Shown here one piece after another: positions 33,469 to 43,106 of a stretch of 64,000 bases of DNA; position 1 is the first letter of the stretch; every line of letters starts with the position of its first letter. The stretch spans positions 32,921-96,920 of the forward strand of contig CAMHLV010000003.1 in the NCBI GenBank assembly GCA_946186115.1, in the 5' to 3' direction. The translations under genes and the position numbers were made by a program. The DNA comes from an uncultured Prevotella sp. GTDB lineage: Bacteria; Bacteroidota; Bacteroidia; Bacteroidales; Bacteroidaceae. Below the pieces are notes generated by a model. The model did not search any database and was not told where the DNA came from. It worked only from the letters and a program-made list of their open reading frames with translations.

Positions 33469-34950
33469 TTATTCGGAGACAGCATACCACCGTGGGTCAC
33501 CGGTTTTATTCTCTACCTGCTCTGCACCTGTCGGAGTGAGAATGCCGTTAGCGGCATCCACAAAGGCGGGATCGGTAGTCAGTGCCGTGCCTGAGGCATC
33601 ATAAGTACCCTGGTCTACCTGACCTGTCGTCGAGTTCCAGTAAGTGTTACTTACCCAGTTAGCAGAAGCATTATTACCGAGACGTCCATTACCCATCATA
33701 CGGCGGGCAATATTGCCGTCGGCGCAGTCATACCAGATGTTATACCGGGCATCGTAGGTCGAATAGTTGGAAATACCGCTGTAGTTACCCCACTGGCTCG
33801 AAGCCACCTTGTAGAACGTATTGTTCGTATAGGTCATCGTTGTGTGGTCAGCTGTAGTCCAGCCGAAGCGGTCTACTCGAGCTGAGTTGTTGTAGCGGAT
33901 AAAGTAGTTGGAATTGCCTTCACCTCCCTGATATACCGTCGAGTTGGAAATAGAGAAGTCCTTGGCACCGCCACCCTGGAACGATATGAGTGCCTGGTTC
34001 TTGATGGCATCGGTCTTTGTATTCAGCAGAATAACGCAGTTCTTGATCAGGAAGTTGACCACACACCATGACTTGTTGTTGTCATAGAAGAGGCTGCCTA
34101 CCAGTCCTGTGACATTGCTGTTCATGATGCGGACAAAGTTGATGAGGTAATAGTTGCCCGGCTTTTCAAGAATACCGTCGGGATTCTCGCTATAGTTATA
34201 AGCCTCAACAAGTGGCTTTTCTGTAGCACTGGCATCAATGTCAACATAGTTCAGCGTCAAGTCGTTAGAGGCAATAAAGTTAGCACCTGCATCCAACGTA
34301 ATGGCGGCATGATTGGTCTTGTCTGCCGTACGGAGAATTACTTTCTTATAGTCGAAATTCACAGGCTGAGACACTGTATAGTTACCACCAGGCACCAAAT
34401 CGAAGATGAACTCGCTGACAGTCTCTTCGCCTTCCTCTTCAGTATCACCATCGTTACCGGCATCAGGCAGTGGATTCTCCTGGAAGTACTGATAGAGGTC
34501 AGAGCCGTCAGGAATAGTTGCAAACGATGCTGCAAACGTAGAATAAAGCTTTTCCGTTGCCGTCGGAGCATCCGAATTGTTTAGCTTTGTGTTTCCAATC
34601 GTACGGAGCACTATCTTATAGTTCATATCCTCTTCACGGGAAACGGTCAACTTACAGCCGTCAATAATGGTGTCATTCACCAGAGGCTTGGTCTCATCAC
34701 TTGCGTTGAGGAGCTTAAACTGATAGCCACCTGCACCGAATACGACAGGCCACTCAATGTCCATGTGACTGCCGTCCGTACTGGGCGTAATCGTAATGTC
34801 AGCCTCGCTGGGCGACGCCAGAACGGTATTCCTTACATCATATTGGAAGGAGTCCTTACCGTCGTAGGTGTCTGCACATGAAGCCATCAACATACCTGCT
34901 ACTGCCAGCAGGCATGTCTTTGTCATAGCTAATAATTGATGTCTCTTCAT
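33469..34950 (-). CDS. Surface lipoprotein, DUF4957/DUF5123-type
   Basis: 493 aa with lipoprotein signal (LLAVAGMLMASCADTYD, Cys25). An N-terminal Ig-like region (about 30-150) leads into a parallel beta-helix-like C-terminal half (VILRTADKTNHAAITLDAG, IKNCVILLNTK, DFSISNSTVYQGG), as in DUF4957/DUF5123 proteins found next to pectin SusCD pairs. It probably binds pectin or homogalacturonan at the cell surface. Located between the isomerase-like gene and SusC. No lyase catalytic residues are evident. Confidence 0.8.
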   Translation of the reverse strand: MKRHQLLAMTKTCLLAVAGMLMASCADTYDGKDSFQYDVRNTVLASPSEADITITPSTDGSHMDIEWPVVFGAGGYQFKLLNASDETKPLVNDTIIDGCKLTVSREEDMNYKIVLRTIGNTKLNNSDAPTATEKLYSTFAASFATIPDGSDLYQYFQENPLPDAGNDGDTEEEGEETVSEFIFDLVPGGNYTVSQPVNFDYKKVILRTADKTNHAAITLDAGANFIASNDLTLNYVDIDASATEKPLVEAYNYSENPDGILEKPGNYYLINFVRIMNSNVTGLVGSLFYDNNKSWCVVNFLIKNCVILLNTKTDAIKNQALISFQGGGAKDFSISNSTVYQGGEGNSNYFIRYNNSARVDRFGWTTADHTTMTYTNNTFYKVASSQWGNYSGISNYSTYDARYNIWYDCADGNIARRMMGNGRLGNNASANWVSNTYWNSTTGQVDQGTYDASGTALTTDPAFVDAANGILTPTGAEQVENKTGDPRWYAVSE

Positions 34951-34985
34951 AAGCGTTTTGTTTTAATTTTGTTATTATTAATTAT

Positions 34986-35870
34986 TTATCTCTCGTTTTG
35001 AAATATCTCTTTCAGCCAGGCTACGTTGGTACCGAAGTTGCCTTTGACGTTGCGCACATCCTGGGCGTTACGGCTACGCTCCACGACCAGCCAGCCCGTC
35101 CACTTCATCTTGTCGAGCACCTTCTTCACTTTGCGCAGGTCAATACGCGGGTCTTTGTCCAGCGTTACGCTGTCGGTCAGCGAGGCATGAATCTGGGCGA
35201 TGTTCTTTGCTCCCAGCTTCTTCAGGTCCTTGTAAGGGTTGCGTTTTTGGTCGACGGCATCCTGCAGATTATAGTAAATCTTGATGCCTTCGCTGTCGAC
35301 CTCCTTTAATAAAGAAAGGTTCGCACACGCACACAGCTGCGTACGAAGGGCTATAACCTTGCCAGCCTGTCTGGCCATCTCGCCTACCTCATGCAGTCGT
35401 CGGACCAGCTCCTGACGTGCCTCACCGGGCTTCACCCATTCCTTGCCACTGCCACCCAACGGCAGAAAAGCTACCTTGGCACCCATCACGTCCATTGACT
35501 GCAGGCAGTCTTGCACTAAGTCTTTGTAGTTTTCGCGTTTCAAGAAGCTCTGCGCAAAGAATCCCGACATCGCCATCGAGGGCACCGCTATGCCCAACGA
35601 GTCCGCCGTATGGCGGAACAGCTGCTGAAAATGCGGGTCGCGCAGCTTGTTGTCGAACTGGATGCGCTGTCCCAGCGGCCCCATGTCCATCTCAATGCCA
35701 TCGGCCTGAATGTCCTTGGCAAGCTGGAACTCGCCCAGTTTCTGACGCTTCAGCATCATCCAGTCACAGGCGGCCACACGATACTGCTGCGCAAACGCAC
35801 CAATCGGCCACGCTGCCAACAACATCAAAGCCCCTGCTACGAGGCAGTTTCTGGTCTTAGAATTACTCAT
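34986..35870 (-). CDS. Exported sugar-phosphate isomerase/epimerase-like TIM barrel
   Basis: 294 aa. AP-endonuclease-2/xylose-isomerase-like barrel: EMDMGPLG, IAVPSMAMSGFFAQS, VAFLPLGG, YNLQDAVDQKRNP, IAQIHASLTDS, WTGWLVVERSRN. An N-terminal signal peptide is clear (LVAGALMLLAAWPIGAFAQQ), so it should act in the periplasm, where sugar phosphates are not expected; the substrate is probably a free sugar or uronate. First gene of the four-gene pectin operon. Signal peptides do occur on related barrel proteins in Bacteroidota glycan loci. Confidence 0.8.
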   Translation of the reverse strand: MSNSKTRNCLVAGALMLLAAWPIGAFAQQYRVAACDWMMLKRQKLGEFQLAKDIQADGIEMDMGPLGQRIQFDNKLRDPHFQQLFRHTADSLGIAVPSMAMSGFFAQSFLKRENYKDLVQDCLQSMDVMGAKVAFLPLGGSGKEWVKPGEARQELVRRLHEVGEMARQAGKVIALRTQLCACANLSLLKEVDSEGIKIYYNLQDAVDQKRNPYKDLKKLGAKNIAQIHASLTDSVTLDKDPRIDLRKVKKVLDKMKWTGWLVVERSRNAQDVRNVKGNFGTNVAWLKEIFQNER

Positions 35871-35880
35871 TCAGTAGTTG

Positions 35881-35894
35881 AAACTATATAGTTT
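35881..35894. promoter_or_regulatory. Perfect 14-bp palindrome between the pectin operon and dusB
   Basis: AAACTATATAGTTT lies 10 bp upstream of the isomerase-like start, in the divergent region. It could be an operator for an AraC-type or other regulator; one copy only. Confidence 0.3.
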
Positions 35895-35938
35895 TACGTT
35901 ATTTAAGACGTTTTAGCACATTGCTTGTCATCAGTTTT

Positions 35939-35970
35939 TTTGGCAGTTTGGAATTTCTTGTGTATTTTTG
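35939..35970 (+). promoter_or_regulatory. Complete -33/-7 promoter for dusB
   Basis: TTTG at 35939-35942 and TATTTTTG at 35963-35970, spacer 20 bp. The transcript would begin just before the ATG at 35979. Confidence 0.7.
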
Positions 35971-35978
35971 CAGTCGCT

Positions 35979-36929
35979 ATGATGAAGATTGGTACGATAG
36001 AGTGGGGAGACCGTCCACTGTTTCTTGCTCCTATGGAGGATGTTACCGACATAGGGTTCAGGTTGCTGTGCAAGCGATTTGGTGCCGCTATGGTATATAC
36101 CGAGTTTGTCAGTGCTGAGGCTTTGGTGCGCGATGTTAAGTCAACCGTTAAGAAGCTGGTTATCAGCGACGAGGAGAGACCCGTGGGTATCCAGATTTAC
36201 GGGCGCGACGTAGATGCAATGGTTGAGGCCGCTAAGATTGTTGAGCAGGCAGGACCTGATCTGATTGACCTTAATTTCGGTTGCCCTGTAAAGAAAGTCG
36301 CCGGTAAGGGTGCAGGAGCCGGTATGCTGCAGAATATCCCAAAGATGCTTGAGATAACGCGCAAGGTGGTTGATGCCGTCCGTCTGCCTGTGACTGCCAA
36401 AACTCGTCTGGGGTGGAATCACGAGCAGCTTATCATTACTGAACTGGCAGAGCAGTTGCAGGACTGCGGTATTCAGGCACTCACCATCCATGGCCGCACC
36501 CGCTCACAGATGTACACCGGCGAAGCCGACTGGACACTAATCGGCGAGGTGAAGCGTAATCCGCGTATTCATATTCCTATTATAGGTAATGGTGACATCA
36601 AGTCGCAGGCCGATGCCGACCGTGCTTTCCAGCAGTATGGTGTCGATGCCGTAATGATAGGTCGTGCCACGTTTGGATGTCCGTGGATATTCAGTCGGCA
36701 GGAACTGACGCTGGATGAGAAGATTGATGTGCTGGAGGAACAGTTGCGCATCAATGTGGAGCGCATAGATGAGTATCGGGGAATACTGCACACGCGCCGC
36801 CATCTGGCAGCCACACCAGTATTCAAGGGCATTCCCAATTTCCGTGAGACGCGAATAGCAATGCTTCGGGCCGAAAAGCAAGACGAACTGCTGAACATCC
36901 TTGAGCGCTGTCGCGAACAATTGCGGTGA
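35979..36929 (+). CDS. dusB: tRNA-dihydrouridine synthase, DusB family
   Basis: Flavin-dependent reduction of uridine in tRNA D-loops. 316 aa from Met at 35979. FMN-site LAPMEDVTDIGFR, DLNFGCPVKKVAGKGAGAG (catalytic Cys), KTRLGW, IHGRTRSQMY, IGNGDIKS and IGRATFGCPW. The frame extends upstream to 35925, but the promoter falls within that part. An unrelated housekeeping gene lying between the two halves of the pectin locus. Confidence 0.95.
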   Translation: MMKIGTIEWGDRPLFLAPMEDVTDIGFRLLCKRFGAAMVYTEFVSAEALVRDVKSTVKKLVISDEERPVGIQIYGRDVDAMVEAAKIVEQAGPDLIDLNFGCPVKKVAGKGAGAGMLQNIPKMLEITRKVVDAVRLPVTAKTRLGWNHEQLIITELAEQLQDCGIQALTIHGRTRSQMYTGEADWTLIGEVKRNPRIHIPIIGNGDIKSQADADRAFQQYGVDAVMIGRATFGCPWIFSRQELTLDEKIDVLEEQLRINVERIDEYRGILHTRRHLAATPVFKGIPNFRETRIAMLRAEKQDELLNILERCREQLR

Positions 36930-36944
36930 TATTGAAAACAAAAA

Positions 36945-36977
36945 GTATAGGGGTTGCCATCACGGCAACCCCTGTAC
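36945..36977 (-). terminator. Terminator of the pectinesterase operon
   Basis: GTATAGGGGTTGCC pairs with GGCAACCCCTGTAC (one G.U) over ATCAC; the minus strand continues TTTTTGTTTTC. It may also limit dusB read-through. Confidence 0.8.
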
Positions 36978-37030
36978 TACAAAAAAGTTATTTACTATAC
37001 TATAAACCAAAACTATTTTTAATACCAAAA

Positions 37031-40000
37031 TTATTTCTGTATTATCTTTACAACGCGACCGTCGCTCATGCGGACGATGTTGATGCCGCGCTGCATGGAA
37101 AACAGTTTCCTTCCGTTCATGTCGTAGATACCACCGTTATCATTAATGTCAACGTTTCCGTTAAGATTAACGTTTTCTATTCCGGTAGCGGTGTTGGCAG
37201 TGGCTTTCTGGCTCAATCCGCCAAATTCATTCACGGCCTGTACCTGCCATACATCGTTGCCAGCGGCACGCTGCGAATCGGCGGCAGCATTACCATCGAA
37301 AGAGGTCTCGGTGGTAAATCCGGCCACTTCACCATTCTTGGTGACTACATAGCAGATGGCATAAGGTACTGCATCCCATGTGACGTTGCCGTCGGCCTCT
37401 TTGACTACAGGAGCATCGCAGGCCTCGCAAAGCAGGTCGGGCTGCCAGTTGTCGTCGCCACCGCAGACATTCTTGATGGTGTACTGCGCTGCCTCCTCGT
37501 CGGTGAGGTAATTCTTCACGTTGTATTTCTCCACCTTCTGGCCGGTGTTGCTGTCGGTATAATAGTAGTAGCTTTCGCGCTGACTCAGGTCAACGGGGTT
37601 GCCATTGGCATCGACGGTATTGTAGTCTGCCCAAAGCTCGGGCAGTCCGCCCATGGTGTTGTACCAGCCCTTGGCGGGAATGGGCACGAAGGTCTGAGTG
37701 TTGATGAACACGGTCTTGGGTTCACCGTGCCAGGGGCGTCCCAGCCATACGTCGGTGACGTTGACACCAGGATGCTGACGGATGATGTTGTTCTGGAACA
37801 CATAGCCCCACTTGGTGTCGGCCGTATGCCACGGTGCCACGATGTAGCCGCCTGAGGGACGGTTGATTTCCAGCGTGTCGCCGTCGAGATAGACATCACC
37901 ACCGTTGTAGATGAAGTCGACGGCACCCTCGATGAGCGAGTTCTTGATGTAGTGGCGGTTCTTCTGCGTAGAGGTAGTAATCCATGTGTCCTGATAACTG
38001 AGCAGGGCGACATTGTTCATGGCGATGCGGTCGCCGCCGGTGTTCAGAGCCAGAGCCTGCGGACCGGCCTGCTGCTCGTGACCGTAGATATTCTCCATGG
38101 TGAGGTTCTCGAAGAACACGTTGTCGGAGTTGACTACCACGGTAGCACCCACGCTGACGTGTACAGCATTCTCACCACCGCTGAGGCGGTCGTCCTTGAT
38201 GACGGTCTTGTCGCGGTCCTGACCGATGAAGTACAGGTAAGGCTTGTTCTTAGGCACATCGACATGTTCCTTGTAGTCACCGTTCTTGATGAAAATGAGC
38301 CATGGTGTGCCGCGCTGGGCGGGAGCAGCATCAATGGCAGCCTGTACGGTGGTATATACACCACCGGCAAAACCGGCGGGCACACTACCTGTGGCATCGA
38401 CGATGGCATCGTAGAGGCGAGCCTCCGGCTGCTGGCGCTCCATGGTGGTGAAGGTGATTTCGGTGGCAGCCACAGCTTTGCCGCTGCGCGAGATCAGCAC
38501 GCCCTCAGGCATCTGGAAGGTGTACTGGGTGTTGTATTTCAGACCGCCATACTTGAAGATGGCGCTCTTGCCGCTGACGATGGGAGCAATCTCCTCGACG
38601 GCAGAACCGTCGAGCACGAGGGTGGCCTTGCCCTCGCCAGCCTTGATCTTCTTGTCGAAGTTGAGGATGATTGAGCCGTTGCGCGATACGCCCTTGGCTC
38701 CGTTCTCGGGATTCGAGGCTACCAGCGTAGCCTGCTCGTCGGCAGCCCCTGAGGCATCGGCCAGCACGAAGATCTCAGCTATCGACGTGCCATCGTAGTC
38801 GCTTGACACACCAATCAGTTCACTGGTGCGGTCGGGCATCCAGCGAATCCACACACGCTGCTGGTCGTTGGCCTCGGCAGGCAGTGCAAACTCCTTCGGA
38901 CCGTCCCAGCCTCGTGCGGGAGGATTGAAGGTGCCTATCTTGGTGAAGTTGGTGCCGTCGATGGAGTATTCCACGTTGTTAATGCTATAGGTGTTGTAGT
39001 CGTCGCCCAGGCAGCTGGAGATGGTGAGGTTCTGGTAACCCTTCGACGAGAAGGAAATCTCGAAGTACCACTCCTCGGAGAGGTATTTCCAGATGCGGGC
39101 AGCATACTTGCCGTTCTCCTGACCGTTGCTGCTGCCACGCGTCAGCCAGCCGTTGGTCGTGCCGTCGGCCTTGCGCAGCGACAGCATGCCGGCATTCTCG
39201 GAGTCGGCCTTGTAGTCGGCTACACGGTCCTTGGCAGGCTGGTCGTAGTAGAGGTCCCAGCCCACGATGAAGTCGGCACAGGCGAAGTTGGCCATGAGGT
39301 TCATGTCCTCGTTCACCTTTACGATGCGCTCAGCATCGGTAGTGTTGTCCTCCCAGCCAGTGAAGGTCAGGATGCGGTTGTTCAGAGCAGTCAGCTTGAC
39401 GTCGGTACCCTCCTCATAGTAGTGTACACCGTCAACATAGTTGCCTACCGGCGAGAACTGCACCAGATTGTCGTTGGCGCCGCCTTCCAGTGTCAGGTTC
39501 AAGGCATAGACATTCGACTTCGTATAGGTAGCAGTCAGCGAGGTGTTGGCCTTGATATCAAACGAATAGGGATTCTCGGTAGATACGGTGTTGCCCTCGT
39601 CGTCAACCCATGCGGCAAAGTGATAGCCGAAATTCTCGGTGGCCTTGACAGTCAGGACAGTTCCCTCGTCAAACTCAGCACCGGCAGGGGTGCACGACAC
39701 GCTGCCAGCACCCTCTGTGCCCAGCTTCACACTGAATGAATAGCTTGGAACAGGTTCGAGCGTTCCAGCCACATCACCAGTGATGACGACGTCGCTGAAG
39801 GCATACTGCTTGTTAGTGGCAACCCCCATGATGTAGATTTTGACATAGAAGAAATCGTCGGTGGCGGGAATGTTGCTCAGGTCGAACTCATGATACGACA
39901 CGTAGGGGCTTTCTTTGGCCAGCTGCGGGGTAATAGCCTCTCCAACGGTAGTGCTCTGATTGCCACTGACAACGACCACGTCGAACTTACCGCCGTTTGT

Positions 40001-40963
40001 ACCCACGCGGCTGGCGTTGAACGACAGTTTCTTCGGAGTGAATGTCAGTGACTTCTTAGGCTTTAGAGTGAAGATGATAGCGCCACCCTCGTCTTGACTG
40101 CCCACTTGCTCTTTAGGTTGGAACTGCTGACGTATTACATCGGCATCGGTGCGCAGTCCCCAAGGTTCAATCTTGTCGCCCCATGACAGAGCAGCCACAG
40201 AGAACAAACCAGGTGCAGAGGCCGTAGCAGCGGTGACGATGTCAGACTCTTTCAGCGACCATGAGGCAGTAAAACCGCTCTCGTTGACGGCCACGGGGCC
40301 TTCGGCAACCTCGCCACTGATGCTGATTTCGTTCATGCGCCACTGAGCGGTAGCCTCGTTTTCGGCTATCAGTCGCACCAGCACCTGCTCCTTGTTGTTG
40401 GCTGAGAGCTTGACGGTATTGGTATTGTATACCCACCAGTTGGCTGCACCATCGTAGCCTCCGGCATCGCTCCACGTCTGACCGCCGTCGGTGCTGACCA
40501 CCATCTCCAGTTTGCGGACAGTATTGTCACCACAAGTGAAGGCAAAGGTAAACTCAATGTTCTTATAGCCCTTGGTGGGGAAACCGATCTCGAAGTACTG
40601 GTTGTGCTTCGAACCGTCGGTATAGTCAGTGATGCTGTTGGGGTCCTGGTCCTGATAGAGCGACATGATTTTGGCGTCATGATTAGCCATGATGCCCCAA
40701 AAGCGCGTACCCTTGGCCGATACGTAGTAGTTGCCTTGAGTGCCTGTAAACTGGTTGGGCAGGATTCTGGGAAGTGTCCCGAATCCGTTCCACCCTACCT
40801 GCGCCCATTCGTCGGTATTAGGTGTGTAAACATTTCCATCTACGGTGTAGCCCGTATCGAACGTCCATTTAGCCAGTTGCGTAGCGTCCTGCGCTGCTGC
40901 CGTCATTGGCAGCAGTGCGAGGATCGCCACAAGTAGTTTTAGTAGGTTGTTTTTTGTTTGCAT
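37031..40963 (-). CDS. Multidomain pectinesterase (CE8)
   Basis: 1310 aa, exported (signal KLLVAILALLPMTAAAQ). Order: beta-sandwich modules (about 25-420), a divergent InlB-type repeat (410-480, FGYHFAAWVDDEGNTV) and a related unit (490-570, FTGWEDNT), another beta-sandwich (575-760), a bacterial Ig-like Big_5 domain (765-855), then the CE8 right-handed beta-helix (about 870-1180) with QDTW near 989, GAVDFIYNGG near 1011 and LGRPWHGEPK near 1075, which carry the catalytic Asp pair, Gln and Arg. An Fn3-like module and a short C-terminal tag (IYDMNGRKLF, GINIVRMSDGR) resembling type IX sorting domains finish it. It removes methyl esters from homogalacturonan. It lies 28 bp downstream of the CE12-type gene, in one operon. 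Confidence 0.92.
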   Translation of the reverse strand: MQTKNNLLKLLVAILALLPMTAAAQDATQLAKWTFDTGYTVDGNVYTPNTDEWAQVGWNGFGTLPRILPNQFTGTQGNYYVSAKGTRFWGIMANHDAKIMSLYQDQDPNSITDYTDGSKHNQYFEIGFPTKGYKNIEFTFAFTCGDNTVRKLEMVVSTDGGQTWSDAGGYDGAANWWVYNTNTVKLSANNKEQVLVRLIAENEATAQWRMNEISISGEVAEGPVAVNESGFTASWSLKESDIVTAATASAPGLFSVAALSWGDKIEPWGLRTDADVIRQQFQPKEQVGSQDEGGAIIFTLKPKKSLTFTPKKLSFNASRVGTNGGKFDVVVVSGNQSTTVGEAITPQLAKESPYVSYHEFDLSNIPATDDFFYVKIYIMGVATNKQYAFSDVVITGDVAGTLEPVPSYSFSVKLGTEGAGSVSCTPAGAEFDEGTVLTVKATENFGYHFAAWVDDEGNTVSTENPYSFDIKANTSLTATYTKSNVYALNLTLEGGANDNLVQFSPVGNYVDGVHYYEEGTDVKLTALNNRILTFTGWEDNTTDAERIVKVNEDMNLMANFACADFIVGWDLYYDQPAKDRVADYKADSENAGMLSLRKADGTTNGWLTRGSSNGQENGKYAARIWKYLSEEWYFEISFSSKGYQNLTISSCLGDDYNTYSINNVEYSIDGTNFTKIGTFNPPARGWDGPKEFALPAEANDQQRVWIRWMPDRTSELIGVSSDYDGTSIAEIFVLADASGAADEQATLVASNPENGAKGVSRNGSIILNFDKKIKAGEGKATLVLDGSAVEEIAPIVSGKSAIFKYGGLKYNTQYTFQMPEGVLISRSGKAVAATEITFTTMERQQPEARLYDAIVDATGSVPAGFAGGVYTTVQAAIDAAPAQRGTPWLIFIKNGDYKEHVDVPKNKPYLYFIGQDRDKTVIKDDRLSGGENAVHVSVGATVVVNSDNVFFENLTMENIYGHEQQAGPQALALNTGGDRIAMNNVALLSYQDTWITTSTQKNRHYIKNSLIEGAVDFIYNGGDVYLDGDTLEINRPSGGYIVAPWHTADTKWGYVFQNNIIRQHPGVNVTDVWLGRPWHGEPKTVFINTQTFVPIPAKGWYNTMGGLPELWADYNTVDANGNPVDLSQRESYYYYTDSNTGQKVEKYNVKNYLTDEEAAQYTIKNVCGGDDNWQPDLLCEACDAPVVKEADGNVTWDAVPYAICYVVTKNGEVAGFTTETSFDGNAAADSQRAAGNDVWQVQAVNEFGGLSQKATANTATGIENVNLNGNVDINDNGGIYDMNGRKLFSMQRGINIVRMSDGRVVKIIQK

Positions 40964-40991
40964 AAAATGTGATTGATTTTAGTTATTTGAT

Positions 40992-42884
40992 TTAATTCAT
41001 GATTTTGCGAATACTTCCGTCGCTCATGCGGACAATGTTCAGACCATGCTGCAGCTGACTGTGCTGACGGCCGTCAAGGGTAAAAAAAGTGTGTGAGTTC
41101 CCGTTGACGTTATCGTTATCGTTAACGTTCTTTATCCCCGTTGTACTGGCATCGACAGCCATGCCGTGAATAGTCAGGTCGCTCAGACAGATGGTCTTGC
41201 CGTTGGCTGCACCGTTATACCAGGGATAGACGCGAACGAGCAGTTGTTGACCCTCTTTGAGTGTGATGACGGGCTTCGACTCCACGTACTGCGGATTGTT
41301 GGCTGGCATCTTTTTCATCTCAAAGATGGTGGTGCGCGTCTCGAAGTTGTCCGTCGAGTAGTATATATGACAGCACATGCCGTTGCCGCCACAGCCTGCA
41401 ACAAAGAGACTGATGGCATCCACCTTCAGCTCCATGCTGCTGGCGGGCTTGATGCCCCACTGGATATAGCGCTCGGGATTATCGTCGATTTCATCGGCAG
41501 GCCAGGCATCACCCGTCAACAGGTCGCGCTGCATTTTTCGCGAGGCCTCATAGCCCGTCCACTCAGGCCATACGGAGTTGGCATTGGGGTTTGAGTAGCG
41601 TTGCACGTACATGCCCTGGAAAGTCTCTGCGATGGCCGTTGCAGGTCCAGAGAGTTCGTAGCTGTCGTCCTTCTCCAGACGCCAGTATGCATTGACCTCC
41701 ACACCGCCTTCCAATACGATGGCTGAAGCAGTGATGGGAATATCGATTGTCTTGTCGCCCTGACGGACAGTAATGGTTCCGCTGAATGTGCCGTTCTCCG
41801 TCAGAGTCACCTGAGCGTAGAATGTCTGCACCAGTGTAGAAGCTGTATAGTTGGCGGTGAGGTTGCTGCTCCAGTTGGTCTTGTCGGTAGAGAGCATGAC
41901 GCCCTCTGTAGCGGCAATGGTGACTGTGCCCTCCTCGGGAGTGAGTCCGAAGCCGTTCAGTGTAAACTCCTTGGTGAGCGTCTGACCTTTGTAGGCCTCG
42001 CCCATGTCTCCGGTAGCGGGAGCCACGCTGATATCGGTGGGCAGTGTGATGTCGTCGGCCATAATACCCTGTGCCTTCATCAGGCGGGCACACTCGCGGG
42101 CTACCAGCAGGGCACCGGTGGTGTTGAAGTGGGTAGAACCCTCTCCATCGAATAGGTATTCATGGCACTTGGCATCGCCATAGCTTTCGTAGAGGTCGGC
42201 TGTGGCATTGGTCAAATCGATGAATGCCACGCCCTTCTCCTTGGCCAGCTGCTCGGAGTGGTAGGCATAGTCCATGGTATGGTCGTCGGCAGCCAGTTTA
42301 GGTCCGTCAACAGGACCTTTCTCTGTCAGTATCTTATAGCCGTCGCCCAGGTCGTGACGACCGTTACGGCGAATTTTACCGCCGCTGAAATAGCTGCGAC
42401 ATACGGGCGAACATATAATAGGTGTTGCACCCATGGCCTTGGCCTCGTCAACAATCTTACCCAGATTTGCCTTGTAGGTTGTAGAGGGAATGGAGCCGCG
42501 CAGATCGACGGCAGCGGCTGCCGTGGCGTCGCCGATGCTTTCGTAGTAGGCCTTCAACTGGTAGCCATCCATGCCACTGTTCTTCTCATCATTATGTGCG
42601 AAGGTGATGATTACGTAGTCGCCGGCCTCGACATTCTTCTTGGCCGTCTGCCACAATTCGTTGTAGCCACCATAGCTGTCGCGTCCGCCCTTGGCATAGT
42701 TGATGCTGGTCCAGCCGTTGGTGAGGAAGTTGCCGAAGTACATACCCCAACCGCGTGTCACGGTGGCAGATTCATCGTAAGGAGCCATCGTAGAGTCTCC
42801 TAAAGTGTGTACTTTCTTGGCACCGGTAGTAATAGAGCCGGCCATCAATGCCAGTGAGATTAGTCCTAATAGTTTTGTTTTCAT
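40992..42884 (-). CDS. Rhamnogalacturonan acetylesterase-like SGNH hydrolase (CE12)
   Basis: About 630 aa, exported (GLISLALMAGSITTGAK). SGNH blocks: I HTLGDSTMAPYD, II GGRDS, III ITFAHND, V GSTHFNTTG (near residue 252, numbered from the Met at 42890). This matches CE12 acetylesterases, which remove acetyl groups from rhamnogalacturonan or xylan. A Ca-dependent-like second region (290-600) is a beta-sandwich, and the C-terminus has a tag (FFTLDGRQHS, GLNIVRMSDGS) nearly matching that of the pectinesterase downstream. The start may be 42890 or 42884. A -7 motif is upstream, so this is the operon's first gene. Confidence 0.88.
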   Translation of the reverse strand: MKTKLLGLISLALMAGSITTGAKKVHTLGDSTMAPYDESATVTRGWGMYFGNFLTNGWTSINYAKGGRDSYGGYNELWQTAKKNVEAGDYVIITFAHNDEKNSGMDGYQLKAYYESIGDATAAAAVDLRGSIPSTTYKANLGKIVDEAKAMGATPIICSPVCRSYFSGGKIRRNGRHDLGDGYKILTEKGPVDGPKLAADDHTMDYAYHSEQLAKEKGVAFIDLTNATADLYESYGDAKCHEYLFDGEGSTHFNTTGALLVARECARLMKAQGIMADDITLPTDISVAPATGDMGEAYKGQTLTKEFTLNGFGLTPEEGTVTIAATEGVMLSTDKTNWSSNLTANYTASTLVQTFYAQVTLTENGTFSGTITVRQGDKTIDIPITASAIVLEGGVEVNAYWRLEKDDSYELSGPATAIAETFQGMYVQRYSNPNANSVWPEWTGYEASRKMQRDLLTGDAWPADEIDDNPERYIQWGIKPASSMELKVDAISLFVAGCGGNGMCCHIYYSTDNFETRTTIFEMKKMPANNPQYVESKPVITLKEGQQLLVRVYPWYNGAANGKTICLSDLTIHGMAVDASTTGIKNVNDNDNVNGNSHTFFTLDGRQHSQLQHGLNIVRMSDGSIRKIMN

Positions 42885-42934
42885 TGTCATTATTGTTTTT
42901 GTTTTCGTTATTCGTTTTCGTAAATTTCCGGCTG

Positions 42935-42942
42935 CAAAGGTA
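42935..42942 (-). promoter_or_regulatory. -7 promoter motif for the CE12/CE8 operon
   Basis: CAAAGGTA on plus (TACCTTTG on minus), about 45-50 bp upstream. Confidence 0.5.
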
Positions 42943-43049
42943 AGGTGTTTTTCCGTTGGAATGGGGTTAATTTTGCATCAAATGGGGGTGAAAATCGCGT
43001 CAAATCATTAAAAATCGCATTACTTGGCAGTTTTCTCGCATAAAAATAG

Positions 43050-43057
43050 TATCTTTG
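43050..43057 (+). promoter_or_regulatory. -7 promoter motif for the DUF4369 lipoprotein
   Basis: TATCTTTG, 49 bp before the start; divergent from the esterase promoter. Confidence 0.5.
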
Positions 43058-43106
43058 CAGGCGAAATATTAGGAACGAATTCAAAAACAGAAATATTATC
43101 AAGACA

